Part shown: in pieces, positions 6,898 through 16,446 of the stretch | Layout of the letters: the number at the start of each line of letters is the position of its first letter | Position numbering within the stretch: the stretch's first letter is position 1 | Assembly (NCBI RefSeq): GCF_000196875.2 | Contig: NC_014532.2 | Location: forward strand, 3,720,001-3,784,000 | DNA: 64,000 bases | DNA from: Halomonas elongata DSM 2581 | GTDB taxonomy: Bacteria > Pseudomonadota > Gammaproteobacteria > Pseudomonadales > Halomonadaceae | Direction of reading: 5' to 3' | Translations under genes and position numbers: made by a program | Notes under the pieces: generated by a model | The model's input: only the letters and a program-made list of their open reading frames with translations | Told to the model about the DNA's origin: nothing | Database searches by the model: none

Positions 6898-9800
6898 CGC
6901 TGGGCCTCCAGGCGCTGGCGGTCGTCGATCGCGTCATTGGTCTCGGCAATGCGGGCGGTGTTGCGGTCCACCCGTTTGAAGCCCTCCTGGGAGACGGCAA
7001 CGCCTGCGGCGGCGTGCTCGTTGTTCTCACCCATCAAACGGTTCAGGTCCTTGCGTAGCTGACGGTTTTCACGCAGCACGTCCCGCAGCGTCTCGGCGAT
7101 GTCGTCACGACCCAGCAGCGGCAGTTCGGGGATCGGGGGCGTGTCATACAACCGAATACCCAGACCCTCGGGGCCGTTAGCCAGTGGCATGACAGCCTCG
7201 GGGCCCGCCTCGCCCATCACGCCCATGTTGAACATCGTGGGCTGATCGACGACGGAGTTGGTGAACACACCGCCCTTGGCGAAGAAGCGCTTGGGTCCGG
7301 CGAAGTCCCGGTCCAGCTCCTTGGCGACGCGAATCAGATCGGCATCGGCAATCGGCGTGGTCAGGATGTTGCCGGTCCAGCGATCCCAGTCGTAATCCAG
7401 CGTGCCGCGCCAGATCTTCCAGCTGCCGGCATAGTCCGAATAGCGGGTGAAGAAGCTGCGGGCGCGTTCGATGTCCGAGAGCCCCTTCAGCTCTTCCCGA
7501 ACGCCAGCGAAGTCGGGACGGTCGATACTCCCCGAGTAGTCGTCGCCGGTGATCCCGGCGGCCTGGTCCATCATCTCGTGGTAGCGCGACTGCTTGCGCA
7601 GCGACAACGCCGCCGTCTTGGCGAAATCGAGCTCGCCGGCGTTGTACCAGCCCTTGTCACGACGGTCCTTCATGTCATCGAGTGCGGACTGGTATTCCTT
7701 CCACGACAGGATGTTGTCGTTGCCCGCCTGATCCATGATGTTGCCGACGATCACGTCGGAGCGCTTGGCGGTGATGCCGTCGAGATTGTCGAAGAGCGTC
7801 TTGTCCTGGGCCTGCTGCTCGAGCTGATTGGCCCGATCCAGGTAACTGGCGGCCGCACGCTCTTTCTCCAGGCGCTTCTCCTGACGCTCCTTCGCCTCGC
7901 GCCGCTCGCGCTCGATGCGATTCTGCTCTTCCTGCGCCACCCCCAAGGCATTGATGGAATCCCGCAGGCTCACCATCGTCGAGTTCATGTCGACGAACTG
8001 ATCCGTGGTCCGGGTCATCTCCCCGACCAGGTTGTTCAACTTCTCGAGCTGATTCAGCGATTGCTGCTCGATCGAGGCCGTGTTGTCGCCGACCTCGTCG
8101 GTCGAGCCCTTCATCGCCTCCAGCCGCGAGATGGTGCCGTCGCCATTCTTGTCGAGCTGCGCGAAAATTCGCTTGAGCTGCTCATCCGAGGCCATGCCGG
8201 CAAAGCTCTTGCCGAACTCGTCATAGTCGATGAGCCCGTCGAGCGACCTATCGATGGTATCGAACATCGGCGAGAGCGCATTGCCGATGCCGGATGCCAG
8301 ACCATCCAGGCGCTCGCTGGCCATCTCCTGGGCGCTGATGATGCCGTCGCTGTTCTTGTCCAGGCGTGTGATCAGCCGGTCGATCTCGGCATTGGAGGCG
8401 ATCGGCGACAACGCCTCACGCACCTGGTCGTGGGTCAGTTGGCTGTTGCGCGTCCACTTGATCTGGTTGCGGGTCCATTTCAGCTGGTTGCTCAGGACCT
8501 GGGACAGCTCCGACGTGCTGGCATCGCTGGCCAGCTCGGTGGCATCAATGATCCCGTCAGCGTTCTTGTCAGCCCGCCGGATCATCTGGTTGATGCGGTC
8601 GTTCGAGGCCTTGCCCTTCAGGGCATCGCGCACCTGGTTGGCCGTGAGCTGACTGTTGCGGGTCCACTTGATCTGGTCACGCGTCCAGCCCAGTTGCTTG
8701 GCCAGCACTCCGGAGAGCTCGGAAGTGGTGACGTCACTGGCCAGCTCGGCGGCATCGATGATGCCGTCGGCGTTCTTGTCGGCCCGACGGATCAACTGGT
8801 TGATGCGCTCGTTCGACGCCTTGCCCTTCAGAGCATCACGCACCTGATCGGCAGTGAGTTGGCTGTTGCGGGTCCATTTGATCTGATTGCGCGTCCAGCC
8901 CAGCTGCTTGGCCAACACCGACGAGAGCTCGGAGGTGGTGACGTCGCTGGCCAACTCGGCGGCATCGATGATGCCGTCGGCATTCTTGTCGGCCCGACGG
9001 ATCAACTGGTTGATGCGATCGTTCGACGCCTTGCCCTTCAGGGCATCGCGCACCTGGTCGGCAGTGAGCTGCTGGTTACGCGTCCACTTGAACTGGTTGC
9101 GCAGCACATTGGCCAGCCGGCTGTCGGTCGGCATGCTCTCGATGACCACCGACTCGAGGCCGCTGATCACCCCATCGGCGTTGACGTCCATCGAGCGCAT
9201 CAGCGCCTTGAGCTGGGCGTCGGTGGCCATCCCCGACAGCCCATCCTTGAGCTCGGCGAAGGTCAGGTTGTCATCGAGGTTGGCATCCAACTGGTCAAAC
9301 GAGCCGGACAGCGAGGCCGCAATGCCATCGGCCAGGCCACCCAAGCGGGCATTGCCCACCTCCTGGGCGGTGATGATGCCGTCACCGTTGGTGTCCAGGC
9401 GACGGATCAACTGGCTGATCGACTCGTCGCTGGCGATCGGACGCAGCGCCTCCCGCACCTGGTCATGGGTCAGCTGCTGATTGCGGGTCCACTTGAGCTG
9501 GTTTCGCAGCACATTGGCCAGCCGGCTGTCGGTCGGCATGCTCTCGATGACCACCGACTCGAGGCCGCTGATCACGCCATCGGCATTGACGTCCATCGAG
9601 CGCATCAGCGCCTTGAGCTGGGCGTCGGTGGCCATCCCCGACAGGCCATCCTTGAGCTCATCGAAGGTCAGGTTGTCGTCGAGGTTGGCATCCAACTGGT
9701 CGAACGAGCCGGACAGCGAAGCGGCGATACCGTCGGCCAGGCCACCGAGCCGGCTACTGGTCAGCTCCTGGGCCGACAGCAGCCCATCGCCGTTGGTGTC

Positions 9801-12800
9801 GACACGTCTGATGAGCTGGTTGATGCGCTTGTCGGAGGCGATGGGCCGCAGCGCCTGTCGCACCTGTGCGGCGGTCAGCGCCTTGTCACCGTTCGCCTGC
9901 AGCTGTTGGCGTAGCGCATTGGCGAGCGTGGCGTCAGTCGGCATCGATTTGATGATGACCGATTCCAGGCCGGACATGACGCCGTCGCCGTTGAGGTCGA
10001 CGACGCGCATGACGGCATCGAGCTGAGCGTCCGTCGCTTTGCCGGCCATGACGGTCGCGAGCTGCTCACGGGTCAGCACGTCACCGATGCCGCGCGTCAG
10101 ATCGTCAAACGAGCTAGCGAGTGCCCCGGCGATGTTGCTCGGCGTGTCGCTGCGCAGTACGTCAGCCAGTTCAGACGTGATGCCGGCGGTCTGCTCGATC
10201 AGCGCCTGCTTGATCTCGTCGGCGATGTATTCCTCGGCCGACAACTGATCGGGCAGCGTGCCGAGCTGTCGCTCGATGCGGTCGATCAGCGAGGTGGTAT
10301 CGCCACCGCTGGCGGACCACTGTTTCTGTGCCGCGATGAAGCGGTCGGCATACTGCGTGATGTTCTGCAAGGCCGTGCGATCGCCACCCCGAGCAGCCTC
10401 GAGCTGCTCACGATAGGCCTCACCGGCGGCGGCCAGCTGATCGGCCGGCGAGCCCATGCCTGCGTCGGTCGATTGGTTGCGGTCGATCCAACCGGTGATG
10501 TTCTCCAGCGTCGAGCCGAGCCAGGACTGGGCATCCGCGAGGGCCTGGGCATATTCCTTCCCGGCCTGGGCCGCTTCCTCCTGCGCCTTGGCCTCATCCT
10601 GTAGGGCCCAGATGCGCTCCTGGAACGGACGCAGGGACTCGTCGATGGTGGCCAGTTCGCGCTCGCGCTGCAGTGCCAGGGCCTCTTCGCTCTTGCCGGC
10701 CATCTCGAGCAACGTGATGCGCTGGTCGAATGACTGTTTGTCGAACGTCTCCCAAGCGGACTTCACGTCGTCTTTGAGACCGGAGATCTTGTCGGCGAGA
10801 TCGGTGGTCTCGTCATTCACCGACGAGGCGGATTCACGCAGACGATCGAAGCTATCCACGAGCTGCATCAGCTGCACATAGTTCTCGCGCCCGGCTTCGG
10901 TGTTGAGGTTCTGCGCCTCAACAAGCTGTCGGAAGCCCTCGCGGGAAGTCGGCAGCGACATGCCCATGGCGTTGAGCTGCTGCGTTACGTCAGAGCGCAG
11001 CTGGTTCAGACGCTCTTCTTCGCTGTACAGCGTCTGATAGTAGTTCTGCTGCAGGCTCGACAGGTTCTGGACGCCACCCGCTGCCTCGGCCAGTGACGCC
11101 GCCGCCTCATAGGCCGAGGCCGTCGTGTCGTTGAACCGCAGATCCAGGCGCTCGGATGCGTCGCTGAGGAAGGTGAACGCCTGCCGGGCGGCGATGCCCT
11201 TCTCGAGAACCTGGTCGATGCTGCCATCGAGCCCCTGCATGAATTCGGCGAACTCCGCGTCGAGCGCGCCGAAGGCGTCGTCATAGCGGGAGGTCAGGCG
11301 GTCGACGACGTCACCGGGATTGCTGGTCTCGCCATAGTGCCCCTGGATGCCATGGCGGTTCGATGCCATCACCGCGTCGCGCATGGCCGCCAGCTGCTCG
11401 GGCGTCTCCGCCAGTGATGCAACAGCGGTGTCCAGTTGCGCGATGCTCTCGACCAGCTGTTTAGCCTCGTCGATGTCCCACAGGTCGGCGACCTCATGCG
11501 ACCCCTCATCCTGGAAGCCAACAGCCCCCAGTCCACCCTGGGCGACGATGCCGTGATCCCACGTATGGGCGCTCTCGTCACGACCACGGACCATAGCGAG
11601 GTCGAGGTCACTGCCACCACTCCCGAACAGGGAGTCCACCACCGAGCCGAGGGCCGAGCCAAGGCCGGCGCCGATCGGCCCCCCGAAGTAGGTGCCGATG
11701 GCGGAACCCGCCATCTGCCCCCAGTTGGAGTTGGCTTGCTTGTCCGTGAGGGCACCACTGACAGCATCCCCGACTTCACTGCCGATCATTGAGGCGCCGA
11801 GCGACATCAGGCCAGTGGAGCCGCCGAAATTGGACAGGGACCCGCCCATAAAGCCGGACTGGCCAATGCCGCTCGTCGCACTACCTGCCCAGCCGCCGGC
11901 ATAGGCAGTATTGCTCGCCCCCGTCCACGCGACGCTGCTGAACCCGTCAACGACTCCGCTGTAGACCTGCTTGCCGATGCTTGCGATGTTGCCGAAACCA
12001 CCACCGCCACCAGCGGTTGATGCGCCCTGACCACCAATGCCGATCTGGGCACCGATGGAGGTGGTGATCTGCCGCGTGGTATAGGCGTGGATGACCTCGG
12101 CCAGCGTATCCAGCGCCAGGTTCTTGAAGCTGTCGAAAGCGCCTTCGGAGCCATCGAGGAACGACCGCCACATGTCCACGGCGGCATCGTCCATACGCTC
12201 GATGCCACGCTCGAACGCCGTGGCCATGGGATCGACAGAGTCCTCGACCTTCTCCATGGCTTTGCTGCCATCGAAGCCGTACACCTCGGCGGCACTGCCG
12301 GCGTTGCGGTACTGGTTCTGGAGCCGACTCAGGGACTCTTCTAGCCACTGGTTGCTCTTACCCTCGCGCTCGGCGTACTGAGTCAGCAGCTCCTTCTGCT
12401 CGGCATACTCACGCTGGCTGGCCAAGACGGGGTACAGCTCATCCAGGAGCGACTTGGCGGCTTCCTTTTGTTTTTCGAGTTTCTTTGCCGCATCTTCGGA
12501 TGCGTCGCCGATATTGGTTAAGACGGGCGGTGTTCTTTCACCTGTAGAGTTGAGGTGTTCAAGGCGATCTCGGACGAGGCCGATGGCTTCTTCGACATTC
12601 GCCATCTCTTGGCGAGATTCCTTAGCACCTTCACCAATCTCTTGGATCTTTTCAACTTGTCCTGATACATCGGCCCCAAGAAAACCACCATGGCCAGTAT
12701 CGTTCTTGCCAACTTCGAGATAAGCCTGTCCGGTTTCCTCAGCTGAGGCTTTGAGGTCAGCAAGTCGATTATTGAGCTCGGTGAGCTTCTTCTCTGCTGC

Positions 12801-14018
12801 GGCCTTGTTCAGGTCATTGAGCTTCCCAGTCAATTGATGAACCGCTTCAGAAGAAGCATCCGCTCGAGGAATCGTCAGGCCCAACTCTTCACGGAAGGTA
12901 TAGATACCACCAGCCGCCAGTAGCGCCGCTCCAGCCGGGCCACCGATCAGGGCGAGACTGCTCCGAAGCGCCCTGCCAGCCGCAGCCGTGGCCGCGATAC
13001 GCCCTTGGGTTACAACCAGCGCTTGATTCAGGCGGCCGCTCGCTCCGACCGCCATGGCGAAGCCTTGGGCGATATTGCGACCTGCTGCCAGTCCCAGGGG
13101 GCCAATTTTGGATAGAGGCTTTCGCAAGCGGACAGCCAAGTAGACACTGCCCAACATGGTGATGGTCTGTCCGATGCCTTCGAGCACCTCATCAGCCCCA
13201 CCCACCTCATCGATGAACTCAGTCAGGCTACGGGTAGAATCCGCGAGACCAGGCCCGAGGTCAGCAATCAGGGTGTTCGACAGCCCTTGGGCCACGCCCT
13301 GCAGTTGATCCATGGCTTCGGCGGCTTCAACAGCACGCCGTACCTCAATATCATCCATGGCGATGCCCAAGGCGTCTGCCATGTCAGAAGCTTCTCGCAG
13401 ACCCTGCGCTCCATTGGCAAGCAGCGGCTGCAGGCGAACCATCTCATCGGCCAGGCTCTCAAAATAGAAGGACCGCTGGCTGGGATCCTCAATTTCGTTG
13501 ATGGCATCGGCAATGCGCAGAATCTGCTTATCCGGACTGAGTGCCTGCAGCTCACGGATATTGAGGTTGAGGTTCTCGAACAGGTCTTTGGCTTCACCGC
13601 CTCCCGTAGCCGCGAAATCGCCTAGTTTATCGCTGACGTCCTTGAAGATGTCGCCGATCTTGTCGGCTTCGAGCCCCACAGAGCGACCGGCAAACTGCCA
13701 TTCCTGGAGCGTCTTGGTGTTGACCTGCAACGAGTTAGCCAGAGCATCCGTATTACGGATCATCACCGCTTGCTGCGCCAGATTATTAGCAGCAAAGGCA
13801 CCGGCAATAGCGGTACCCACCCCTAGGGCATGCTGCTTCAGAAACTCGAGCTCACGGGCGGTTTGACGGGTCTCATGGCCATAAGAGCGCGCACGCTTGG
13901 AACCCGATTCAAAATCCCTGTTGAGATTTCGGATTTCTGACGAGGTCGCACGCACGGCACGCACACCACCATCGGCGTTACCGGTGATGATCAACCCTGT
14001 CTTGAAGTTCTTGTCCAC
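6894..14018 (-). CDS. Tape measure protein with EF-hand-like repeats
   Basis: This 2374-residue protein sets tail length and is ejected with DNA. Residues 1-320 match phage tape measures (MIRNTDALANSLQVN, QEWQFAGRSVGLEADKIGDIF), with a hydrophobic Ala/Gly segment around 355-375. A Gly-rich region follows near 690-780. Residues 1341-1967 contain 13 EF-hand-type loops of the form D-x-N-x-D-G-x-I-x-x-x-E (for example DTNGDGLLSAQE, DKNADGIIDAAE) in tandem with short WTRN(Q/S)QLT motifs. Near residue 2265 is the common tape-measure C-terminal motif GEAGPEAVMPL. Known tape measures are largely helical and need no calcium, so the loops are unusual. Confidence 0.92.
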   Translation of the reverse strand: MDKNFKTGLIITGNADGGVRAVRATSSEIRNLNRDFESGSKRARSYGHETRQTARELEFLKQHALGVGTAIAGAFAANNLAQQAVMIRNTDALANSLQVNTKTLQEWQFAGRSVGLEADKIGDIFKDVSDKLGDFAATGGGEAKDLFENLNLNIRELQALSPDKQILRIADAINEIEDPSQRSFYFESLADEMVRLQPLLANGAQGLREASDMADALGIAMDDIEVRRAVEAAEAMDQLQGVAQGLSNTLIADLGPGLADSTRSLTEFIDEVGGADEVLEGIGQTITMLGSVYLAVRLRKPLSKIGPLGLAAGRNIAQGFAMAVGASGRLNQALVVTQGRIAATAAAGRALRSSLALIGGPAGAALLAAGGIYTFREELGLTIPRADASSEAVHQLTGKLNDLNKAAAEKKLTELNNRLADLKASAEETGQAYLEVGKNDTGHGGFLGADVSGQVEKIQEIGEGAKESRQEMANVEEAIGLVRDRLEHLNSTGERTPPVLTNIGDASEDAAKKLEKQKEAAKSLLDELYPVLASQREYAEQKELLTQYAEREGKSNQWLEESLSRLQNQYRNAGSAAEVYGFDGSKAMEKVEDSVDPMATAFERGIERMDDAAVDMWRSFLDGSEGAFDSFKNLALDTLAEVIHAYTTRQITTSIGAQIGIGGQGASTAGGGGGFGNIASIGKQVYSGVVDGFSSVAWTGASNTAYAGGWAGSATSGIGQSGFMGGSLSNFGGSTGLMSLGASMIGSEVGDAVSGALTDKQANSNWGQMAGSAIGTYFGGPIGAGLGSALGSVVDSLFGSGGSDLDLAMVRGRDESAHTWDHGIVAQGGLGAVGFQDEGSHEVADLWDIDEAKQLVESIAQLDTAVASLAETPEQLAAMRDAVMASNRHGIQGHYGETSNPGDVVDRLTSRYDDAFGALDAEFAEFMQGLDGSIDQVLEKGIAARQAFTFLSDASERLDLRFNDTTASAYEAAASLAEAAGGVQNLSSLQQNYYQTLYSEEERLNQLRSDVTQQLNAMGMSLPTSREGFRQLVEAQNLNTEAGRENYVQLMQLVDSFDRLRESASSVNDETTDLADKISGLKDDVKSAWETFDKQSFDQRITLLEMAGKSEEALALQRERELATIDESLRPFQERIWALQDEAKAQEEAAQAGKEYAQALADAQSWLGSTLENITGWIDRNQSTDAGMGSPADQLAAAGEAYREQLEAARGGDRTALQNITQYADRFIAAQKQWSASGGDTTSLIDRIERQLGTLPDQLSAEEYIADEIKQALIEQTAGITSELADVLRSDTPSNIAGALASSFDDLTRGIGDVLTREQLATVMAGKATDAQLDAVMRVVDLNGDGVMSGLESVIIKSMPTDATLANALRQQLQANGDKALTAAQVRQALRPIASDKRINQLIRRVDTNGDGLLSAQELTSSRLGGLADGIAASLSGSFDQLDANLDDNLTFDELKDGLSGMATDAQLKALMRSMDVNADGVISGLESVVIESMPTDSRLANVLRNQLKWTRNQQLTHDQVREALRPIASDESISQLIRRLDTNGDGIITAQEVGNARLGGLADGIAASLSGSFDQLDANLDDNLTFAELKDGLSGMATDAQLKALMRSMDVNADGVISGLESVVIESMPTDSRLANVLRNQFKWTRNQQLTADQVRDALKGKASNDRINQLIRRADKNADGIIDAAELASDVTTSELSSVLAKQLGWTRNQIKWTRNSQLTADQVRDALKGKASNERINQLIRRADKNADGIIDAAELASDVTTSELSGVLAKQLGWTRDQIKWTRNSQLTANQVRDALKGKASNDRINQMIRRADKNADGIIDATELASDASTSELSQVLSNQLKWTRNQIKWTRNSQLTHDQVREALSPIASNAEIDRLITRLDKNSDGIISAQEMASERLDGLASGIGNALSPMFDTIDRSLDGLIDYDEFGKSFAGMASDEQLKRIFAQLDKNGDGTISRLEAMKGSTDEVGDNTASIEQQSLNQLEKLNNLVGEMTRTTDQFVDMNSTMVSLRDSINALGVAQEEQNRIERERREAKERQEKRLEKERAAASYLDRANQLEQQAQDKTLFDNLDGITAKRSDVIVGNIMDQAGNDNILSWKEYQSALDDMKDRRDKGWYNAGELDFAKTAALSLRKQSRYHEMMDQAAGITGDDYSGSIDRPDFAGVREELKGLSDIERARSFFTRYSDYAGSWKIWRGTLDYDWDRWTGNILTTPIADADLIRVAKELDRDFAGPKRFFAKGGVFTNSVVDQPTMFNMGVMGEAGPEAVMPLANGPEGLGIRLYDTPPIPELPLLGRDDIAETLRDVLRENRQLRKDLNRLMGENNEHAAAGVAVSQEGFKRVDRNTARIAETNDAIDDRQRLEAQR
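8118..9998 (-). repeat. Tandem EF-hand-coding repeats inside the tape measure gene
   Basis: Two repeat sizes are visible. A 405-nt unit (135 codons, three loops each: DANLDD, DVNADG, DTNGDG types) occurs about twice, with long stretches near-identical at nucleotide level (for example around 9281 and 9686). A 210-nt unit (70 codons, one DKNADGIIDAAE loop plus WTRN motifs) occurs three times (anchors near 8581, 8791, 9001). Recent duplication by unequal recombination is likely. Confidence 0.88.
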
Positions 14019-14040
14019 GGCTCACCTAATTTCAGGCACA

Positions 14041-14066
14041 AAAAAACCCGCTCGAAGCGGGGCTTT
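14041..14066 (-). terminator. Terminator between accessory gene and tape measure gene
   Basis: CCCGCT-CGA-AGCGGG flanked by TTTT on one side and seven A on the other. Read leftward it ends in a run of T, so it should stop transcription of the 14112-14618 gene before the tape measure. The flanks make it potentially bidirectional. Confidence 0.8.
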
Positions 14067-14111
14067 TAGAAATAAACTATTTCAACAGATGTCAATTACA
14101 TCCTGTATAAG

Positions 14112-14618
14112 CTACTCGACAATCTTAGGTCTTATTACACGCCACCCCTTTTCCTCACAAAGAAGGTGCAGCTTCCCTTCCCGGGACACCTTAGAAAATC
14201 CATCCTCATTCATTTTGTCATGCAAAAAATCCCAATCCGCAGTTGTTTCCAACTGGGTAATCTCGCCATCTTTCGCAAGCCTTGTAGCCACAGACATTGC
14301 ATCAGGATAAGTCGATTCAATATCAATTTTAGCCACACCACTACTTACTTCTACAGACGAAAAAGCAAACTCAAAATTATTCTCCCAAAACTCTTGATAA
14401 GTAGAAGAAGTAGAGTGCTCATCAATGTACCCAGCCACAAACTGGCCTTTGTCACCTCGAACGCTACTTGCAGTTAGCTCATACAGCTTACCGGCGTCTT
14501 GCTGCAGATGAGCCATCATAAACTTCGTTGCCACGTCATCAGGATTCCCACACTCACCTGAAGCCTGTGCTAACACAGGTAAGAATAAAGATGTTACGAG
14601 TGGCACCATTATTTTCAT
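14112..14618 (-). CDS. Exported hypothetical protein, AT-rich accessory gene
   Basis: A 168-residue protein from MKIMVPLVTSLFLPVLAQASG, a clear Sec signal peptide with cleavage after ALAxA-like VLAQA. The mature part (CGNPDDVATKFMMAHLQQDAGKLYELTASS) resembles small periplasmic DUF4878/NTF2-like lipoprotein domains, but no lipobox is present. The codon use is distinctly AT-richer than the flanking tail genes, and it is followed by its own terminator. It therefore looks like a moron expressed from the lysogen, possibly altering the host envelope (inference). A longer start at 14666 is possible, but the signal peptide favours 14618. Confidence 0.75.
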   Translation of the reverse strand: MKIMVPLVTSLFLPVLAQASGECGNPDDVATKFMMAHLQQDAGKLYELTASSVRGDKGQFVAGYIDEHSTSSTYQEFWENNFEFAFSSVEVSSGVAKIDIESTYPDAMSVATRLAKDGEITQLETTADWDFLHDKMNEDGFSKVSREGKLHLLCEEKGWRVIRPKIVE

Positions 14619-14812
14619 TACCCCCCCTACATGCTTTGCTATGTTTCGCGACATCCCATTAGTCAACTCGACAATAGCTCAAGGGGCATTAAGCTTCTAC
14701 CCGCCGCATGTCCACAGCGCCCGGCGAAAACAGGCGCACCATCTGATCCCCAGAGGGCGTGATCAAATTGACCATCCCCATCCTGGGGGGACCGGCAAGC
14801 CGACCAAAAGGA

Positions 14813-15343
14813 TCAGTTTTCGAAAGGCGCTGGGTCGAGCACCTTCATGACCATAGTGCTCATTGCTTCGTAAACCTCCTGGCGCGAACCGTCTTTGAAC
14901 ACCCGAGCTTCTATAAAGCCGGCCGCTGGGTCGTGGTACGCGCCGAACGTGTAGTGGTAGCTATCGCCGCTTCGCTCCAGGATGGCCTTGAGAGCCACCC
15001 AACTGCCATTGATGGCGTTATCTGACTCGCGAATCATGATGCCGATGCAAGTCGAAAACACGGCGTCGCGCATCAGCCAGGCTTCCTGAGACTCCATAGG
15101 CTCAAATGTATCGGTAGCCGTGACCCGGCCGGTCGACACCATCGGGCAGGCCTTGCCCGCCACACTGGCGCGCTGGTCGGTCAGCCCAAGATGGGCAGCA
15201 TATCCCTTGACCGTTTCCAGCAGCTCCCTCTCGAGCTCGGCGTAGTACTCGTGCTGCGCGCTCTGATAGCGCTTTAATGCGTCCTGCATGTCAGCGTAGG
15301 TTGCCATGGCCGTTATCTCCGTATGGGGATAGATTGGGCTCAT
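14813..15343 (-). CDS. Hypothetical protein paired with the KilA-N gene
   Basis: A 176-residue protein starting MSPIYPHTEITAMATYADMQDALKRY. The start at 15343 follows AAAGGAGGT and lies 17 nt after the stop of the KilA-N gene; a second possible start is 15307. The N-terminal third is an amphipathic helix rich in Glu/Tyr (QSAQHEYYAELERELLETVKGY). Charged strand/helix segments follow (YHYTFGAYHDPAAGFIEARV). No family recognised. Co-transcribed with the KilA-N gene inside the accessory block. Confidence 0.65.
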   Translation of the reverse strand: MSPIYPHTEITAMATYADMQDALKRYQSAQHEYYAELERELLETVKGYAAHLGLTDQRASVAGKACPMVSTGRVTATDTFEPMESQEAWLMRDAVFSTCIGIMIRESDNAINGSWVALKAILERSGDSYHYTFGAYHDPAAGFIEARVFKDGSRQEVYEAMSTMVMKVLDPAPFEN

Positions 15344-15360
15344 GCTAGATCGACCTCCTT

Positions 15361-15870
15361 TCATTGGTCCAGCGCCAGCGTCATTTGCAGCTGCTCGCGC
15401 AGGCTCTCCACCTTCTGCACCAGCGGTGGTTTCACCCATCGATGTTGCGCCAGCTCGCGACCCGCCGTACTCCCGCGGCGATCCTGCTGCTGTAGGTCGT
15501 AGACCGCGACGTCGAACTGGTGCCGGAGGCTGCCCTGTCCGCGCAGTACGTCATCGATGTGCATGTCGCACCAGACGGCGAAGTCGTCATCGAGCCAGCG
15601 ACCGAACGCCACGGCTAGCTTGGGATGAAGCCATGTGCCCTGATCAGGTCCGCCCTTCTTGGTGATCACCAGACCGATGTCCGATTTTCCGACATCGCCT
15701 ATTCCAAGCGCCTTGGCGAGCGCCGCCATATAGCTCTTGGTGGTTGGAAGCTCAAGCCATTTCGCCGGGCGCTTCCCGAAGCGCTTGGCAATATCAGTGG
15801 CATTGATCCATCCGTCAGTGCTGAAGCGCACCGGCCTACCTTGGTACTTGAAGGGAATGATGTTGCTCAT
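15361..15870 (-). CDS. KilA-N domain protein
   Basis: A 169-residue protein starting MSNIIPFKYQGRPVRFSTDGWINATDIAKRF (positions 1-31, here as landmarks). The ALAKALG, GTWLHPKLAVAFGRWLDDDFAVWCDMHIDDVL region is the hallmark of KilA-N DNA-binding domains found in phage antirepressors and large DNA viruses. The C-terminal 50 residues are helical. ATG preceded by AAGGA. Finding it inside the tail cluster rather than with regulators suggests an accessory gene acting on transcription in the lysogen or on competing phages (inference). Confidence 0.85.
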   Translation of the reverse strand: MSNIIPFKYQGRPVRFSTDGWINATDIAKRFGKRPAKWLELPTTKSYMAALAKALGIGDVGKSDIGLVITKKGGPDQGTWLHPKLAVAFGRWLDDDFAVWCDMHIDDVLRGQGSLRHQFDVAVYDLQQQDRRGSTAGRELAQHRWVKPPLVQKVESLREQLQMTLALDQ

Positions 15871-15920
15871 GGCGTCGTCCTTCTGGTGATGAGCCCAGAG
15901 TTCACACGGGTACAGGCAGA

Positions 15921-15978
15921 CCATGGAGCTCGACACCACTGCCGACCCCAATGGACTCATCCCGCAAGGGCTCCATGG
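15921..15978. repeat. Long-range inverted repeat upstream of the KilA-N gene
   Basis: CCATGGAGC (15921-15929) is the exact complement of GCTCCATGG (15970-15978), 40 nt apart, in the 200-bp promoter region of the leftward KilA-N gene. It could be an operator pair or an mRNA leader stem. Confidence 0.45.
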
Positions 15979-16005
15979 ATATGGCGCCGTGTGAAAGGCG
16001 CCCAC

Positions 16006-16030
16006 AAAAAGCCCTGGCACAGGCCAGGGC
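16006..16030 (-). terminator. Intrinsic terminator downstream of tail chaperone genes
   Basis: Read leftward: GCCCTGGC-CTGT-GCCAGGGC followed by TTTTTGTGGG. A strong 8-bp GC stem with a 5-T run, 45 nt beyond the DUF1799 stop. It separates the chaperone genes from the KilA-N accessory block. Confidence 0.85.
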
Positions 16031-16074
16031 GATAAAGATCGACTGCCCAACCGGGTCGAGCAGAGCGAAGGTGG

Positions 16075-16446
16075 TTACGTATTCAGCACCTCCAGGGCCC
16101 CGGCCTCGAGGTACTGGATCTGATCCATCAAACGTTCCTGCTCATCGACGTCGAGCCGGGCAAAGCGCGGGTGGCCATAAAGTGCCGGATAGTCGATACC
16201 CTGGTACTGGGCACCATCCTTTCGGACAATCACGCGCCACTGCGTCTGGCAGCGCAGGAACGCCTGCAGGGCCTCCCAGTGTTCCTCCCATACTTCATAG
16301 GGCTGTGCTGCTTCCTGCTGGTCCTCCTCGAGGCCACGGGGCGTGAATCCCAGCGCTTCGGCGTCCGCCTTGCGGGTATCCTCCACGCGCCCCACACCGG
16401 CATGCGTCTTGCCGCCGGCCGCCCACCAGCGACCGGCGCCCTTCAG
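16075..16446 (-). CDS. Tail assembly chaperone, frameshift extension (DUF1799, gpT-like)
   Basis: This frame encodes the DUF1799 signature ...QAFLRCQTQWRVI...G...YQGIDYPALYGHPRF. It is open from the slippery site at 16446 and lacks a convincing start with ribosome binding site (a GTG at 16395 is possible). Read after a -1 shift from the upstream gene, it extends that 113-residue protein by 123 residues to a 236-residue fusion, as in lambda gpG/gpGT. The fusion and the short form together chaperone the tape measure during tail assembly. Confidence 0.85.
   Translation of the reverse strand: MKGAGRWWAAGGKTHAGVGRVEDTRKADAEALGFTPRGLEEDQQEAAQPYEVWEEHWEALQAFLRCQTQWRVIVRKDGAQYQGIDYPALYGHPRFARLDVDEQERLMDQIQYLEAGALEVLNT

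Noticed and set aside
8400..9800. Regularly spaced repeats possibly taken as a CRISPR array
   Set aside because: Repeats are 210 and 405 nt, protein-coding and in frame, with no short repeat-spacer structure or cas genes.
7578..9914. 778-residue rightward open frame opposite the tape measure gene
   Set aside because: It mirrors the EF-hand repeat DNA and has no start signals or domain pattern; the leftward frame has clear tape-measure motifs.
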